The notes below the pieces were generated by a model. It was not told where the DNA came from. It saw nothing but the letters and a program-made list of their open reading frames with translations, and ran no database searches. DNA of 64,000 nt from Dactylorhiza incarnata (Eukaryota > Streptophyta > Magnoliopsida > Asparagales > Orchidaceae), in NCBI GenBank assembly GCA_033032865.1, contig JAWHQI010000040.1:7051001-7115000 (forward strand). The letters run 5' to 3'. A program made the translations under genes and the position numbers. This document shows positions 1 through 10,882 of the stretch, one piece after another (position 1 is the first letter of the stretch; every line of letters begins with the position of its first letter).

Positions 1-588
1 TTCTAATTAATCCCAATGGAGTCATATTAGATCAAGCATTGAAATTCTATTTCCGCATTATAAATAATAAAGCAGAATATGAGGCGCTGTTTGTAGGTCT
101 CTGATTCGCAAGAGAGCTGGGTATTGAGGATGTGGAAGTGAAAAATGATTCACTAGTGATGGCTTCCCAAGTAATTGGAACTTATGAAACTAGAGATTCC
201 ATTCTAAAGCAATACCAGATGCTGGTAAAAATTGAGATCGGCAAGTTCAAAAGTTTCATTATCCATCACACCTTATGTTTAGAGAACACAGAGGTCGAAG
301 AAATAACAATGTTTGGTCTTATTTCAGGAGGAACTAGCTCGAAATTATTTCACCAAGCTTTTGAAAAGGGCGAGGTAAGGAAAATAGATCAACATCCATC
401 TTGGGTAGATCCGTTCATCCTCTATCTCTCAACCGGGGAATTTCATCCATCTATATAAGATAAAAGAGGTTTAAGTTAAAGGTAACTCATTACTATCTCA
501 TCACATGAGTCTTATACAGAAAAAAAATATCTCTCACCACTGGCAAGGTGTGTTTCCGAGGAAGAGATTTCAGTTGTACTTCAGAAAG
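1..588 (+). pseudogene. Ty3/gypsy RNase H to integrase-start remnant
   Basis: This is the C-terminal part of a gypsy RNase H domain, entering from the left edge. Visible motifs are NKAEYEALF, FARELGIEDV and KNDSLVMASQV, followed by the linker to the integrase zinc finger (RCVSEEEISVVLQ), which is cut at 588. It closely parallels the minus-strand RNase H of element F at 43925-44239, so it is a relative of that Tat-type element. An in-frame TGA at 102-104 and later stops make it non-functional. The zinc-finger histidines and the integrase core are missing because a truncated LTR follows. In an intact element RNase H removes RNA from the RNA-DNA hybrid during reverse transcription. Confidence 0.85.
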
Positions 589-1025
589 TGTTAAAAAATT
601 TGAGGTCCGGAGTTGAAGTAGAAAAGCGGAATACTTCACACAATCCACAAGCATGATAATCAATGACAATGGGAAGACCGAATAGTGCTTTGGCAATAAC
701 TATCTCTTTACAATTCGTGGTATACATGGCGAGACATGATTCATAAGAATCACGGAGGAGAGAAGCGCAAAACACAAAATACAAGCTACTGGCGACTTGA
801 TAAACTGAGATCGCCAGACCATGCGAATAGACAAGTCGTGCGGTTAACCCCTGAGACCACGCGAACAGAGCAGTCCTGCTGCTTTATTCAACTGCTAAAA
901 AGAAAACTTGTTCGTACTTCAGACCGCCAGACTAAGAGGTCGCCCGATCACTGAAGCTACCTGCGAACACTTGACAAAGAAACTGCTTCCTGCTATAGAA
1001 CGCAACTCAAGACCGCCCCTTGTCA
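589..1025 (-). repeat. Truncated LTR of copia family C
   Basis: It begins TGTTAAAAAATTTGAGG and matches the solo LTR at 16609 and, reverse-complemented, the end of the element C LTRs. Shared blocks include CGAGACATGATTCATAAGAATCACGGAGGAGA and AACACTTGACAAAGAAACTGCTTCCTG, seen as stretches rather than aligned by program. Homology fades near 1020, so more than half of the LTR is missing on the right. The base run before it is GAAAG, but with the far end lost no TSD can be tested. It interrupts the gypsy remnant to its left. Confidence 0.8.
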
Positions 1026-1060
1026 GAGAGGCAGTCCCTCCTCGGTGACACTCCCCACTC

Positions 1061-1072
1061 GGGGGGGGGGGG
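1061..1072. repeat. G12 homopolymer near a junction
   Basis: A run of 12 G lies close to the boundary between the truncated LTR and the minus-strand gypsy remnant. No function is apparent. Confidence 0.9.
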
Positions 1073-1079
1073 CATACTC

Positions 1080-1640
1080 ATCGACCTAATTCACTAATCG
1101 AATATTACATTCTCGCACGGACTTGTGGTCACTCCGGACTCTGAACTATTTTCCTCCAAGCAAGAAATTGAGGCCTGGAGGTATGTTGATGCTATGGATT
1201 GGAAATCATCCAGGAGAGTTCTCTATATGATTGCATTGTAGCAACTTGGAGCATCAATCACTTGAAATGATTTCGGCCAAGACACCTCGCACAAGACTAC
1301 TGTGAGGTCGATTCCTCCTTCCACTTCCTTTCTTTCTCCGGCAAAACCATTCAGTGGTCAATCATAGGCCTTTAATGCCTTATCAGACTTCTGGCATCAA
1401 AAGCGGGCTTGAAGAGGACGTTCACTGAGCTGGCCATGTCGATGAGTATTCGGGACACCATATAATCATCAAGGATTGCCTTGATCACTACTACATCATG
1501 AAATGTATTGGTTGTTTGAGGCATATCCTCCTTTTTGAAGGTGAATATCCTTTTGACTGGTGGAGCGAGGAAGGTTGAGGCAACTTCTCTTTTATGGAGG
1601 CATTTGAAGCTTAGCTTTCAGGAGGATTTTGATCTCGCGC
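1080..1640 (-). pseudogene. Gypsy aspartic protease remnant
   Basis: On the minus strand the segment around 1290-1530 reads like the protease region of element F. It holds a decayed catalytic motif of the form ILID-x-x-SSVN, where the DTG triad has become DMA, followed by LFKPAFDA. F has ILIDTGSSVNLLFKPSFE at 45806-46186. Stops and frame changes interrupt it. It lies just downstream, in minus sense, of the gag remnant at 1772-2997, as expected for gag-pro order. The loss of the DTG glycine means the enzyme would be dead even if translated. Confidence 0.65.
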
Positions 1641-1771
1641 CACCGTGAATATAGTGGATATGCCCCAAATGGTCGACTCCCTAGACCTCCACACACTCGT
1701 GTTCTTCACTTCCATGGCCATCATCGTGGACTTCCTCTATGTTGTTGTACCTCTGGATGCATGGGCCGGCA

Positions 1772-2997
1772 TCATTTTTTTCTTTCCCTTATTCCCTTTG
1801 TTGTGGCTGCTTCCTTGGCGACACTTGGGAAAAGGTACTTTAGCTTTCCCTCCCTCGGTAGCTTCTCCACCAAGTCACGGAGGACACGACATTTCTCGAT
1901 ATCATGCTTGTTTTTTTTCTGGACCTTGCAGTAGAGGCTTTGCTTCTTTCCTCTAAACCCTTGCTTCAGGGGTATTGAGGGCTTCAAATTTGGCTGCTTC
2001 TGGAGGATCTCAACGACTTCATCCATTGGGATTTAGATGCTAGTGTACTGTTCCTAGGCACTATACCATTGGTCTGGAGAGGCTGTCAGGAGGAGATGAG
2101 GATTGTTGATGTTGTTCTGCTGGGGGTGCAAAGGCTTCATCTGCTGGAAGTTGCGGGGGCGATGCTGGGGCCATTGCTGGAAATTCCTCCCTCCGTGAGT
2201 TGCAGGTTGAATATTCTGATAGGGATTACTGATTTGTTGGGTCGCTATTTTATGGCGACTGGTGGAATGCTGAGGTCGATGAGATACCAAATCAGAGAGG
2301 TTTTTAATGAAATATTCGTTGTCGTGCTCTCCCTCAATGATGTGGTTTGCTCGTTCAATGAGCTTGCTGTAAGTCTTTGGCTTTATGACACTTATGTCTA
2401 GTTTGAAGAATCTAGTCGTTAACAATTGGCAAAAGCCATTCGATACACATGAGGGTCTACATAGGGGACCTCCATTATCAGCGCTTGGAAACGATCTAGA
2501 TACTGCCCCATACTTTCCTTTGGGCCTTGCTGGATCTGAAACAAGGCATCCAAACCAGTATTCCTTCTCTTTGAAGTCGCAAAATTCAACAGAAACTTCT
2601 TCCGGAGCTCCCAAAAAGAATATTTTGAATTGAGCGAGAGGTTGTAGAACCACTCTCTCGCCTTCCCATCGAACGTGGTTGATGGTAGCTTACAGTGGAG
2701 TGCCTCAAAAGTGGTTGGAGGGAAACTGAGGTGTCTATAACCTATAGATGGGGTATTCTTTTCCCGATAAGCGGGTGAGCTGAGGCTCCCTAAATACATG
2801 AGGAGACGTCTACTCTATGATGCTGATGGTGAGTGGAAAATAACTCTCCATTTTGTCCACATGCTCCAGCTCATCAAAATTTGGAGCCCTTCCTCAGAAC
2901 TCGTTAGCGGCTTCTCTAAATAATTGTTGTCGATCGCGTGCTTTCTTGCAGCGTGGTTGCGGTGGGAGTGGATAACCAGGCAAAGGTGCCAGTGCAT
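1772..2997 (-). pseudogene. Ty3/gypsy gag remnant
   Basis: Gag would form the virus-like particle and bind element RNA. Minus-strand ORFs at 2419-2799 and 2054-2653 carry a typical retrotransposon gag core (FDGKAREWFYNLSLNS, FATSKRRNTGLDALFQIQQG). A C-terminal piece at 1772-2026 has MDEVVEILQKQP and a zinc-knuckle-like stretch (YCKVQKKNKHDIEKC). The same order of motifs is seen in F gag (AKEWFYNLPPQS, FATSKKRKCGPAALF, MSEVIQILQKKP). It is spread over several frames, so it is broken. It runs opposite to the RNase H fragment at 1-588, so the two pieces are not simply parts of one intact element. Confidence 0.8.
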
Positions 2998-3226
2998 TGG
3001 GGTTTATAGTCTCTTGTAGATGCTCTACATCTTGAGCACGCTGACTCTAGCTGACCAGCCGGGGAAGCAAACCAAGCAGGTTATTGAACTCCCCGCGAGT
3101 GACCGACGCATAATCGTGGAAGTCGCGTGCCTTCTAGGAAGGATCAGGGTGTCCACCTACCATCAGGTAATTTCGCCGGTTGCTTGATCTAAAGGTCTCA
3201 TGTTCGAATGGTTTTGAACCAAAATT

Positions 3227-3708
3227 GTCACCAACGCTCCACACTCAACGAGCACTTTAGGGGATTAAGAAAACGGGATCGAGAAAGGAAAGAAACCGCT
3301 TACAAACCCGCAAGATGTGGCAAACAAAATACAAAAAATTGGATGCCTCTAGCAGCGGTGGACACCATATTGGCCTGCAGAGGAGAATGCCAATCTTGCT
3401 GCAGGCTTTTTAAATTACACAAAGATCTGTTACAAACTTTTATAAGAATGCTGGAGAATAGAAGGCAACCGAGTGACAAGAACTCATGACCGCGCCTAGA
3501 ACATGGTAACTTCTGGTACCAGTTCTGTCTCACTTCCAAGCACACATGGCCCTCTATTTGTACTAGAGGGTAGGCTTCTTGGACGGTGGGGAGAATTTAA
3601 TGTAACATTATATGCTCCGACCTCGAAGAAACCAAAAAATCGATCATGGAAGAGAAGAAAGAGGGGGCGTAGGCACGACATGCCATGATCGTGAACACAT
3701 GCTCAACA
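3227..3708 (-). repeat. Probable LTR/leader of the minus-strand gypsy remnant
   Basis: Next to the gag remnant, on the side where its 5' LTR should lie, the plus strand starts TGTCACCAACGCTCC. In minus sense it would end in GGTGACA, followed after four bases by TGGTTCAAAACC, a possible primer-binding site. Near 3550 the minus strand has ACAAATAGAGGG, resembling the TATA region of the F LTRs. There is no second copy in the window, so the outer end is a guess. Confidence 0.35.
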
Positions 3709-5640
3709 AAAGGGGTCCATGTGGGTTTTGGAGATTACCCGTCATGACTCTTCTGGGAGACTGACGCTGCTGGCTGAAGGGAACGAGCTCATTGACGAAC
3801 AATCCTACCCGCGCCCCTGCTGAGATCCTAGAAAGTGTCTGTAGGCACTCTGGTGGTGCCAACCCCGGTCTTCTGCTAATGATGCACTACTTTGGGATCC
3901 TCCCGCGACATACCTAGCAGTCTGCCTAGAAACTCTCCAACCGACGGGGCGAATGCTGACCGAGGCCGCAGGAATTTTGTTAACAATGAGTACTCTTATT
4001 TCCCCCAACAACAAACAAACTGATGCTGAGAACTCCCTCTGAGACCCCACCTGCATATTGCTGCTCACACCATCAGGCTTGTTCATCATCCTAGCCATTC
4101 TTGTCAAATTTTCCAAGCCATCACAACTGATGCTAAGAACTCTAGCTTAGACCCCACTCACGCATGGATGATAACACCATCGATCTTGTCCGTAAGCGTA
4201 GCCGTTCTCATCAGTTTCACATAACGAGACTTGTCTTGTCGGAACACCCTCCACATGTGAATCGTAAAATCATGGGGCTAGCTAGCCGACCACAAAGACA
4301 AAGCCATGCCTTAACAACCAAATGGACATCACAATCCACCCAACCATTCATCATGCGCATTTCTCAGCCTAAATCCACCACTCATTATCACACAAATATT
4401 AAGGGCATCACAATGACGTCTTCGCCGCAACCACTTTTCTAGCACAAGCCAAAAATGCACGTCAAGCAACATCGCTGAATCGGACCATTGATCATGATTT
4501 TGGCTTCATCCACCATGCCTAATCCAATATCGGAATGGATCTCTAATGCAAAAAATTGTCGGGGATGGGCTTAATCGACCCGATGGTTCTTGAACCAAGA
4601 CAACAATAACCCTCTCATTTGAGAGATCCATTGCTAAGGAAATGCAGAAAAAGAGGCGGTCAAACAAAAGATGCCATGCACACATCCTAAGACTGGGAGG
4701 AAAGATGTTGTTATCTTATAGAATCTCTTCCTCGCCATGGTAAACTCAAATAACACGGATGAAAATGTGTGCATTCAATTCCTCTCCGCGCTAACGGCCT
4801 CGGATCACCGAACGGAGCTCCGAAGCTCTTCTAATAGAGAAAACAAGGTCATCTTCCTCCTTTGCACTCTCTTGCTCACCCTAGCCGGAAAACACGCATT
4901 GAGATGGAAATGGTAAAGGGAAAAGTCTCTGCCCTCTTTAGGGTTCATGGGAGAGCATATCTGGCCCTTGGTTCAAGTTCCAAAGAGATCGAGCGACCAG
5001 AAAATCCTGATTTACGGTTCTAGTCCGGATAACTACCAGGCGGTGGCAGCTAAGATACCGCGCGGTGGTTGTTGTAGTGTTGAAAATGCTCCCTGTCTCA
5101 TGATGAATGGAGTTGCATGCTTCTCTTCGACAAGACATTCTTCTAGCCGATACACCTACCACTAATGGTATCGCTACCGCGCGGTCCTACCTCTCATTGA
5201 CACACATCACATCAACACGCGTCCAATTGATATAGCCCATGTCAACTGGACCAAGAAAGAATGATGTTGCTCGTCGGTAGAGCTTACCAAATGCGTTATC
5301 TCTAGTCGACACATCTCGCTGACACGCCTCTCTAGTCAACTTAGCCCATGTCGACTGGAAACAACTTACCACACGCCGGTAGCTACTATCGTACTGCGGT
5401 AGAGCTGGTATACATTTATCGTCGACAAAACTCTCGCCGACATTACCTATATTGATTGGACAAGGCATAAGGTCTATCACAAACAGTAGCCTACTATGAC
5501 GTACTAGCTTTCTACTACCACTTGCCATGGCTTTTGTACTCCCATCAAATGGAAAAATTGGTTTGTTGCATCTTTCTCACCTTTTGTCTTCACGAAGTAG
5601 AGAAAGAAAGAGGTACGGTTATCTCCATGGCCTCGTACAT
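3709..5640. other. Unassigned repeat-like DNA
   Basis: I recognise no gene here. An imperfect direct repeat of about 70 bp occurs at roughly 4019 and 4129 (ACTGATGCTNAGAACTC and AGACCCCAC blocks). The stretch 4920-5530 looks like LTR or UTR sequence of an unknown family: it carries two copies of the palindrome ACCGCGCGGT (5057-5066, 5176-5185) and several GTCGACTGG-like words. The last bases, TACAT at 5636-5640, are the left target site of element A. Confidence 0.5.
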
Positions 5641-5992
5641 TGATGAGCATATTCCATATAATATATTGGGCTCCTTTAATAGCTTAGTTTCATCTCTTAT
5701 CGCTCTTCTTTGATTTAATAATATCATAAAATCTCTGTTTGTAGTCTAATAGCCTATTGAGCAAGATTTAGTTATTTGGAGCTTAGTTTAGGTCATTCCT
5801 TGCATAAAGGAGATTTCCTCTCCTATTTCTATTTTGCTTTATGTTTGTTTGTGTGGTTATGTTCTTCTAGTGGTCCTGGGTGTTCTTCACGCAGGTACAT
5901 CCATGTTTTGGGTTTCCAGGGGAGTTTTGGCACATTTCAGTACTCTGGGCCACTGGTCATGCATTTTTAACTCACAATCAGTGGACTCCTTT

Positions 5993-6390
5993 GCGCACGA
6001 CCATTGGTCGTGCGCACAGTTGCCCAAATTTATCCCAAGGACATGTACGATGAATGGACTTATATGTGCACGAGGAGTGGATTTCTCCTTGCACGACCAC
6101 TGGTCGACATTTAATTTTCCTCTCAATGTTTAATTTGCGCACGAGTAGAGGACTTATCTTCTCGCACGACCAGTAGTCATGTGCCTACTCGTGCTTGCTT
6201 ATCACTTTTTCTCCACCAAAACATTTTGGTACATGTTTATATGCGCACAAGTAGAGGACTTCTCTTCTCGTACGACCAGTGGTCGTACGCCTACTCATGC
6301 ACATTTTCGCAACATCCTATTTTGGTACAGGTTATTTGGAGCACGAGTATAAGGCTTTCCATTGCGCATAACCAGTGGTCGTGCGCCTAC
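5993..6390. repeat. Array of GACCAnTGGTC inverted repeats in A U3
   Basis: Five units are centred near 6004, 6098, 6172, 6279 and 6376. The first has perfect 10-base arms GCGCACGACC (5993-6002) and GGTCGTGCGC (6006-6015) around ATT. The fourth has perfect 9-base arms CGTACGACC (6269-6277) and GGTCGTACG (6281-6289) around AGT. Several units are also flanked by an outer pair GCACGAGTAG and CTACTCGTGC, giving nested hairpin potential. A degraded copy of the array is in the 3' LTR at about 20265-20690. Confidence 0.9.
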
Positions 6391-6416
6391 TCGTGCACAG
6401 TCATTTTTATGCTATC

Positions 6417-6424
6417 TATAAATA
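6417..6424 (+). promoter_or_regulatory. TATA box of A 5' LTR
   Basis: TATAAATA lies about 40 bp downstream of the last palindrome unit. The 3' LTR has the same octamer at 20702-20709 in the same position relative to the array. Confidence 0.75.
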
Positions 6425-7260
6425 CAGGTCTTGACGGGATTTAAGGGAGCTACAATTTTCCCTCCGAAAAAGTTCCGCGGTGAACACCCTAGGCATGTTT
6501 TCTCTTCCTTCAAGGGTTAGGGATTATCCCCTAGTCTCTCTCCATCATCCAAGAGCATCCAATTGAAGATCAAGCTTATATTTCCCCTACAAGCTAGGAT
6601 CCTGAGGTAGAGACATGGACAGTGCATTACATCGAGAAGACGGGCTAGAGGGTGTGACAACTTTGAGGACCCCGGATGACAGCCAATGATTAGAGCTATA
6701 AAGGAGTGTTCCTCTGGAGTTTCCTCCGCATTCACAGAAAAGTCTCAAGCACTGTTTGCATCTTCTCTTCTATTTCCACATATTTGGTACATGAATGGTT
6801 TTCTCTTCTATTTTGATGATGACTGTGAACATGGTTGTTCTTAAGTGATAATCTTTGACTTATTGTGATTTCCATGTTCATTTGAGGTACTTAGGAGGCC
6901 TAACCTCTAGTGTACTTTGCGTTCCATTTTAGTGCTTGTGTTGAATGTTGAGAGAGAGAGGTTGACCTTAGCTTTTGCTATGTGCAATGAGTAATGCAGA
7001 GGTTTGTGTCCTACGGAGGTGCAAAATGGTGTAGACGACCCACATAGTTTTAGTTTCCTTTTTCTTGCATTAGCATTAGTCTGAAACCAAAACCCCCATT
7101 AAACCCCAACTTAAGAGACTTCAATCTTAAGTCTCTCCCCAAATTATCAATCCACCCCACCGTGTTCCATGTGAGATTCAATTCTCTGGGATTTATTCTT
7201 GTTTTATTATTACTTGACGACTGTGGTGCACTTGCCCATTGGTGAGCAAATAAAGTTTTC

Positions 7261-7277
7261 GGCGCCGTTGTCGTGGA
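7261..7277 (+). other. Element A primer-binding-site region
   Basis: GGCGCCGTTGTCGTGGA follows the 5' LTR. It is close to the well-known Athila/Tat consensus TGGCGCCGTTGCCGGGGA, with changes that suggest decay. It would be where a tRNA primes minus-strand DNA synthesis. Confidence 0.7.
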
Positions 7278-7505
7278 ACATAACAAGTGTGATAATTTGT
7301 TTGGAAGAATCCTGAGATAGAGTTTTCTCCTTTGTTTATCGATCTTTTAGTTGTTTTGTATTTTGATTGAAAATTTTCTTTTTGTTAGTTTTCTTGTGTT
7401 TTACTTTTACCTGGTACCCAGTAAAAGAGAAAGGGTGTGTTAGTCCCTCTTTGCCTTGAAATTGAGCATGCATTGCAAAATCGGAGACGAGAGCAAGCTC
7501 AGGTC

Positions 7506-8073
7506 ATGACTAATATAAACCCCAATCCACTCCAGTAGGTTTGGGATGGTTTGAATCCGTGCGGGAACCATGATCCAAATATTCAAATGGAGGATGAAGT
7601 GGTGCAGCAGAGAGCTCGGACAATGTATGAGTTCATTGCCCCTACTATGGGCAGTGCATATCCCGCATTGAGACCGACTATCACCAACCCGAACATTGAT
7701 ATATGGCCCTCCGGTCTAAACATACTCTGAAACTCTGTTCAGTTTGGCGGTCTTCCTCTTGAAGACCCGTTCTAGCCTATTTTCAGCTTCCTAGAAATAT
7801 GTGATACATTCCGTATTAATGGGGTGTCTGATGACACAATGCGGATGAAGCTCTTCCCTTTTACATTGAGGTATAGAGCAAAATAATGAGTTTTTCCATC
7901 CCATTCGGAAGTATCACATCTTGGCCCAATCTTATGAATGCTTTCTTACAAAATTCTTCCCGATTGCTTAAATCTTAGAAGTCTGCAGTGAAATCCACAC
8001 ATTTAGTCATCATCAATAGGAGTCCCTAGTTGAGGCCTAGGAGAGATTTAATGAGCTACTGAGGAGATGTCCT
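7506..8073 (+). pseudogene. Element A gag, N-terminal part
   Basis: From ATG at 7506 the frame encodes an Athila-type gag start. The recognisable core is FGGLPLEDPF, then FSFLEICDTFRINGVSDDTMRMKLFPFTLR, given here as two blocks. Stops at several places, such as after MTNINPNPLQ, show decay. Element B is inserted after the codons for the MLRRCP-like region at 8073, and the C-terminal gag resumes at 15153. In life it would be the capsid/nucleocapsid precursor. Confidence 0.75.
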
Positions 8074-8185
8074 TGTTGGGCATCTTGCCCATATGATTCC
8101 TGATTTGAAGAAGTCACCAAGTCAAGAAAACTTCACTTTGTATTTGATTACTTCTCTAGCATAAAGTTTCAGGAAATTAAAGAAA

Positions 8186-8590
8186 TGTCGTCGAGAAGAA
8201 TACGAGACATCGTCGACAAAGCGTGCTTGTCGTCGTAATGACTAGCAGAGCAGCAGCCACTGAGAATTCCAATCGTCAAACGCTGAGACGTGGAGAGATC
8301 GTCGAACGAAGAAAGGCAATCGTCGAACGAAGGATGGCAAGATCGTCGATCGCAGAATGCTGTTCGTCGAACACAGAGAAGACACGGGACATCATCGTGT
8401 GGAACTCATGTCGTCGAGAGAACATGATTACGACAACATGATACAAGAAGGAAGCCCACAATGACACTGTCAGTGAAAGAAGATCGTCGTATATACAAAA
8501 TCGCCAGAATAGCTTGTATCGTCGAGATAGAGTGGCAGAAGGAAGATCGCGATGACAAAACAAAGATTGCTTGTCGTCGTAATGATGCAA
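8186..8590. repeat. TCGTCGA-type motif array in B U3
   Basis: Words such as GTCGTCGA, ATCGTCGA and TTGTCGTCGTAATGA recur about 15 times in 400 bp, in mixed phase. The 3' LTR has the same array at about 13680-14085 with scattered C-to-T type changes. The array ends about 150 bp upstream of the TATA box. Confidence 0.85.
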
Positions 8591-8736
8591 ATATCTTCAA
8601 AATAGAATTCAAATCTTACGGACCCGCATCAGCAATTAATGTCGCCGCCTGATTGTCCAATCAGCGCGTGCTCTTATGGAATGGGCGTCTGACATTAAAG
8701 GACATCAGATGTTACCGTTTTATGGCTTGTCCGTCC

Positions 8737-8744
8737 TATAAAAG
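8737..8744 (+). promoter_or_regulatory. TATA box of B 5' LTR
   Basis: TATAAAAG in the context CGTCCTATAAAAGGGG. The 3' LTR has the same box at 14231-14238. Confidence 0.8.
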
Positions 8745-9079
8745 GGGACAGTGTTGCCCTAGAAGAAGAAGCTTACTGTGCAAGAAAAAGAACGAGAAAA
8801 AGAATCCCGCTGCTCTTCAATAGAACAGTCCTTTTCAGCGGAGAAGAAAGAGAACAAGATTCAATAGTTCTCATAAGAATCAGTCATCTCCATTGACTGA
8901 GAAGTCGCCGTTCAACATCAGGCAAAAAGAAGAAGAGGCTGAAGAAGATCCAGAGCTGAAACTCCAAATCAAGAAGCATCTTCTTCATCCTTAAGAAGTC
9001 GATCTTCATAAAGGCTAAGTTGTCAGATTTCTTCTTGCTAAAGAAAATGTTTAATTTTATCACTGTAATTTTCTTGTAA

Positions 9080-9420
9080 GGCTTGCGGGCCAAATTGTCT
9101 AGCTTGAGGGCTGGAGAGATGTGAGGCTTGAGGGCCAGGGCAGTGCACTTGAGGGTGTGATTTGTCGAGCTTGCGGGCTCGGGGTAAGAAGGGGTTGCGG
9201 GCCTAGGCTGTTGGGACTTGCGGGTGCAATTTGTCGAGCTTGCGGGCTCGGGGGCGGTAGGGGCTTGCGGGCCTAAGCTGTTGGGACTTGCGGGTCCTTG
9301 TTGTAGGGCTTGAGGGCCTGAGTGTCGAGCTTGCGGGCTCGGGGGAAGTAGGGGCTTGCGGGCCTAGGCTGTTGGACTTGCGGGTCCGTGTTGTAAGGCT
9401 TGAGGTCATGAAGCTTTTGG
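9080..9420. repeat. GCTTGCGGGC subrepeats in B 5' LTR
   Basis: Short units built on TTGCGGGCTCGGGG, TTGCGGGCCTAGGCTGTTGG and ACTTGCGGGT repeat irregularly downstream of the TATA box, probably in the transcribed R/U5 or leader. The 3' LTR has a parallel block at about 14575-14905. Confidence 0.85.
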
Positions 9421-9670
9421 CGGCGTTTGCCCAGCCTAGCACATTGCTGGGTAGGCGCAGAGGGAGAGAGGACTACTCAAGACACCCGATCTTGAGGAAC
9501 CTCTATAGATCATTGTGTGCTTTCTGTGTTTTGTTCTTTATTTCATAAAGCTATTAACCAGAATCAAAAAAACACTAAGGGGGATAATATAAACGGAAAA
9601 TCCAATTCACCCCCCCCCCCCCCCCCCCCCCCCTCTAGGTGATAAAGTAGACACCCCCTTAAATAGCAAG

Positions 9671-9682
9671 TGGTATCAAAGC
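9671..9682 (+). other. Element B primer-binding site
   Basis: TGGTATCAAAGC lies two bases after the 5' LTR. It matches the usual copia PBS TGGTATCAGAGC, complementary to initiator methionine tRNA, with one change. Confidence 0.9.
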
Positions 9683-9709
9683 GAGGTTATTCAAATAAAG
9701 CTTAACAGC

Positions 9710-10768
9710 TTGAACAGATCTGCCAAAGGGTTTCTAAGGATCATAACTATGGAATCAAGAATAGCTATGTGTTGTAGAGAAAACTTTTCCTTGTGGAAAG
9801 TTAGAGCCAGAATATTCATGGAAGCTTTGGATCCTAGGATGTTTCAAGTTACTCAAGAAGGGTCATATACTCCCAAGACCACATCCAAGATAATGACAGA
9901 GGATGCAATCAGTCTAGACAAGAAAGCCAAAGATATCATAGCTGATGCAGTTGATACTCACACTTTCCATCAAATTACTCACTGCACTACAGCCAAGGAA
10001 ATGTGGGAGTCACTAGCAATCCTCATGGAAGGATCACCAGGAGTAAAAGAAACTGTCACAGAGAAGGTGAAGATCAAGACCTTGAGTGATAGTATGCCAA
10101 GCAATACAGATACAGAGGAAGAATCTCTCTTTGGACTTACTGCCCTATCAGAATCAGAGGAAGAAGTTCAGAATGAAGTCATCCCTGAACAAGGTGGAAT
10201 AAAAGCTCCCCTGTCGAACACTGATTCAGATTCTGAAATGAGTCCCTCAGAAACTTATGAGGATCTTCTAGAACAGCTCAGAAGGAGCAAAGAGATCTGC
10301 AAGAAGCAAGCAGATGAAATCTTAAGTCTCCAGGCCAGAAACTCTGACCTCTCGGAAAAGGCTGAAAGGCTGACTCTAGAGAACGCAGATTTCTGCCAGC
10401 TCAAGAGAGACTACAATGCAAGCTCAAACCTTGACCTGATGTGCAAATTTGGAAAAACCATGAAGGCACTGGTAGATAGCAGGGAAGCATGCTACTCTCT
10501 CAGCAAAGAGATCATGCTTCTAAAGAAGGATAGAAATCAGGCTGTTTTCCTGAAGACGAGGGCTAATAAAGTCAGAAGAATGGAGAACAAATCCTTCATT
10601 AAAGGAAATCCAGTAGAAAGCTCCTTCAAACAAGAGACCTCTCCTCCACTGGTTGATGGTGGATGCTCCACTCAAAGTAGGGAGATGGAATGCTTTAAGA
10701 AAGATAGATTAGGTAGACCTTACGGGATACGAGCTAGCTTGAGAAAGGTAAACTCACCCTTTATCTAG
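9710..10768 (+). CDS. Element B gag, coiled-coil part
   Basis: This 352-residue open frame encodes a Sirevirus-type copia gag. Residues 15-110 resemble the copia gag N-terminus (FSLWKVRARIFMEALD, then KKAKDIIADAVD and TAKEMWESLAILMEG). After that the usual conserved gag core seems to be missing, and the frame runs into an acidic stretch and a coiled coil (about residues 180-290, e.g. LRRSKEICKKQADEILSLQ and SDLSEKAERLTLEN). ATG at 9710 is the first; ATG at 9749 is an alternative that fits the conserved start better. A stop at 10766-10768 separates it from the zinc-knuckle ORF. It would make particles only together with a helper element. Confidence 0.8.
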   Translation: MNRSAKGFLRIITMESRIAMCCRENFSLWKVRARIFMEALDPRMFQVTQEGSYTPKTTSKIMTEDAISLDKKAKDIIADAVDTHTFHQITHCTTAKEMWESLAILMEGSPGVKETVTEKVKIKTLSDSMPSNTDTEEESLFGLTALSESEEEVQNEVIPEQGGIKAPLSNTDSDSEMSPSETYEDLLEQLRRSKEICKKQADEILSLQARNSDLSEKAERLTLENADFCQLKRDYNASSNLDLMCKFGKTMKALVDSREACYSLSKEIMLLKKDRNQAVFLKTRANKVRRMENKSFIKGNPVESSFKQETSPPLVDGGCSTQSREMECFKKDRLGRPYGIRASLRKVNSPFI

Positions 10769-10882
10769 AAGGCTGGGCAACCCGATCTTGGGAATCTCAA
10801 AAAATGGAGCTCCACAAGTGAACCAGCTGAGTTCAGAATAGAGAAGAAATCTATAAAGAAGAGTGAATCTAGAAGGGAAACT

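Larger units (their letters stand above)
5641..7253 (+). repeat. Element A 5' LTR
   Basis: It starts TGATGAGCATATTCC. Its partner at 19920 starts TGATGAGCGTATTTC, and the two can be followed to ACTGTGGTGCRCTTGCCYATTG near their right ends. The exact right end is uncertain by a few bases because the copies diverge there. U3 contains the GACCAnTGGTC palindrome array (5993-6390) and a TATA box. Confidence 0.85.
8074..9668 (+). repeat. Element B 5' LTR
   Basis: It starts TGTTGGGCATCTTGCCC. U3 holds a dense TCGTCGA array (8186-8590) and a TATA box. Between 9070 and 9420 there are repeated GC-rich phrases built on GCTTGCGGGC and GACTTGCGGGT. The right end has a C24 run (9610-9633) inside the phrase TTCAC(n)TCTAGGTG, common near the ends of plant copia LTRs. 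Confidence 0.9.

Noticed and set aside
5834..6444. Overlapping ORFs on both strands in the A LTR
   Set aside because: They come from the palindromic array, which leaves both strands open; no gene family recognised.
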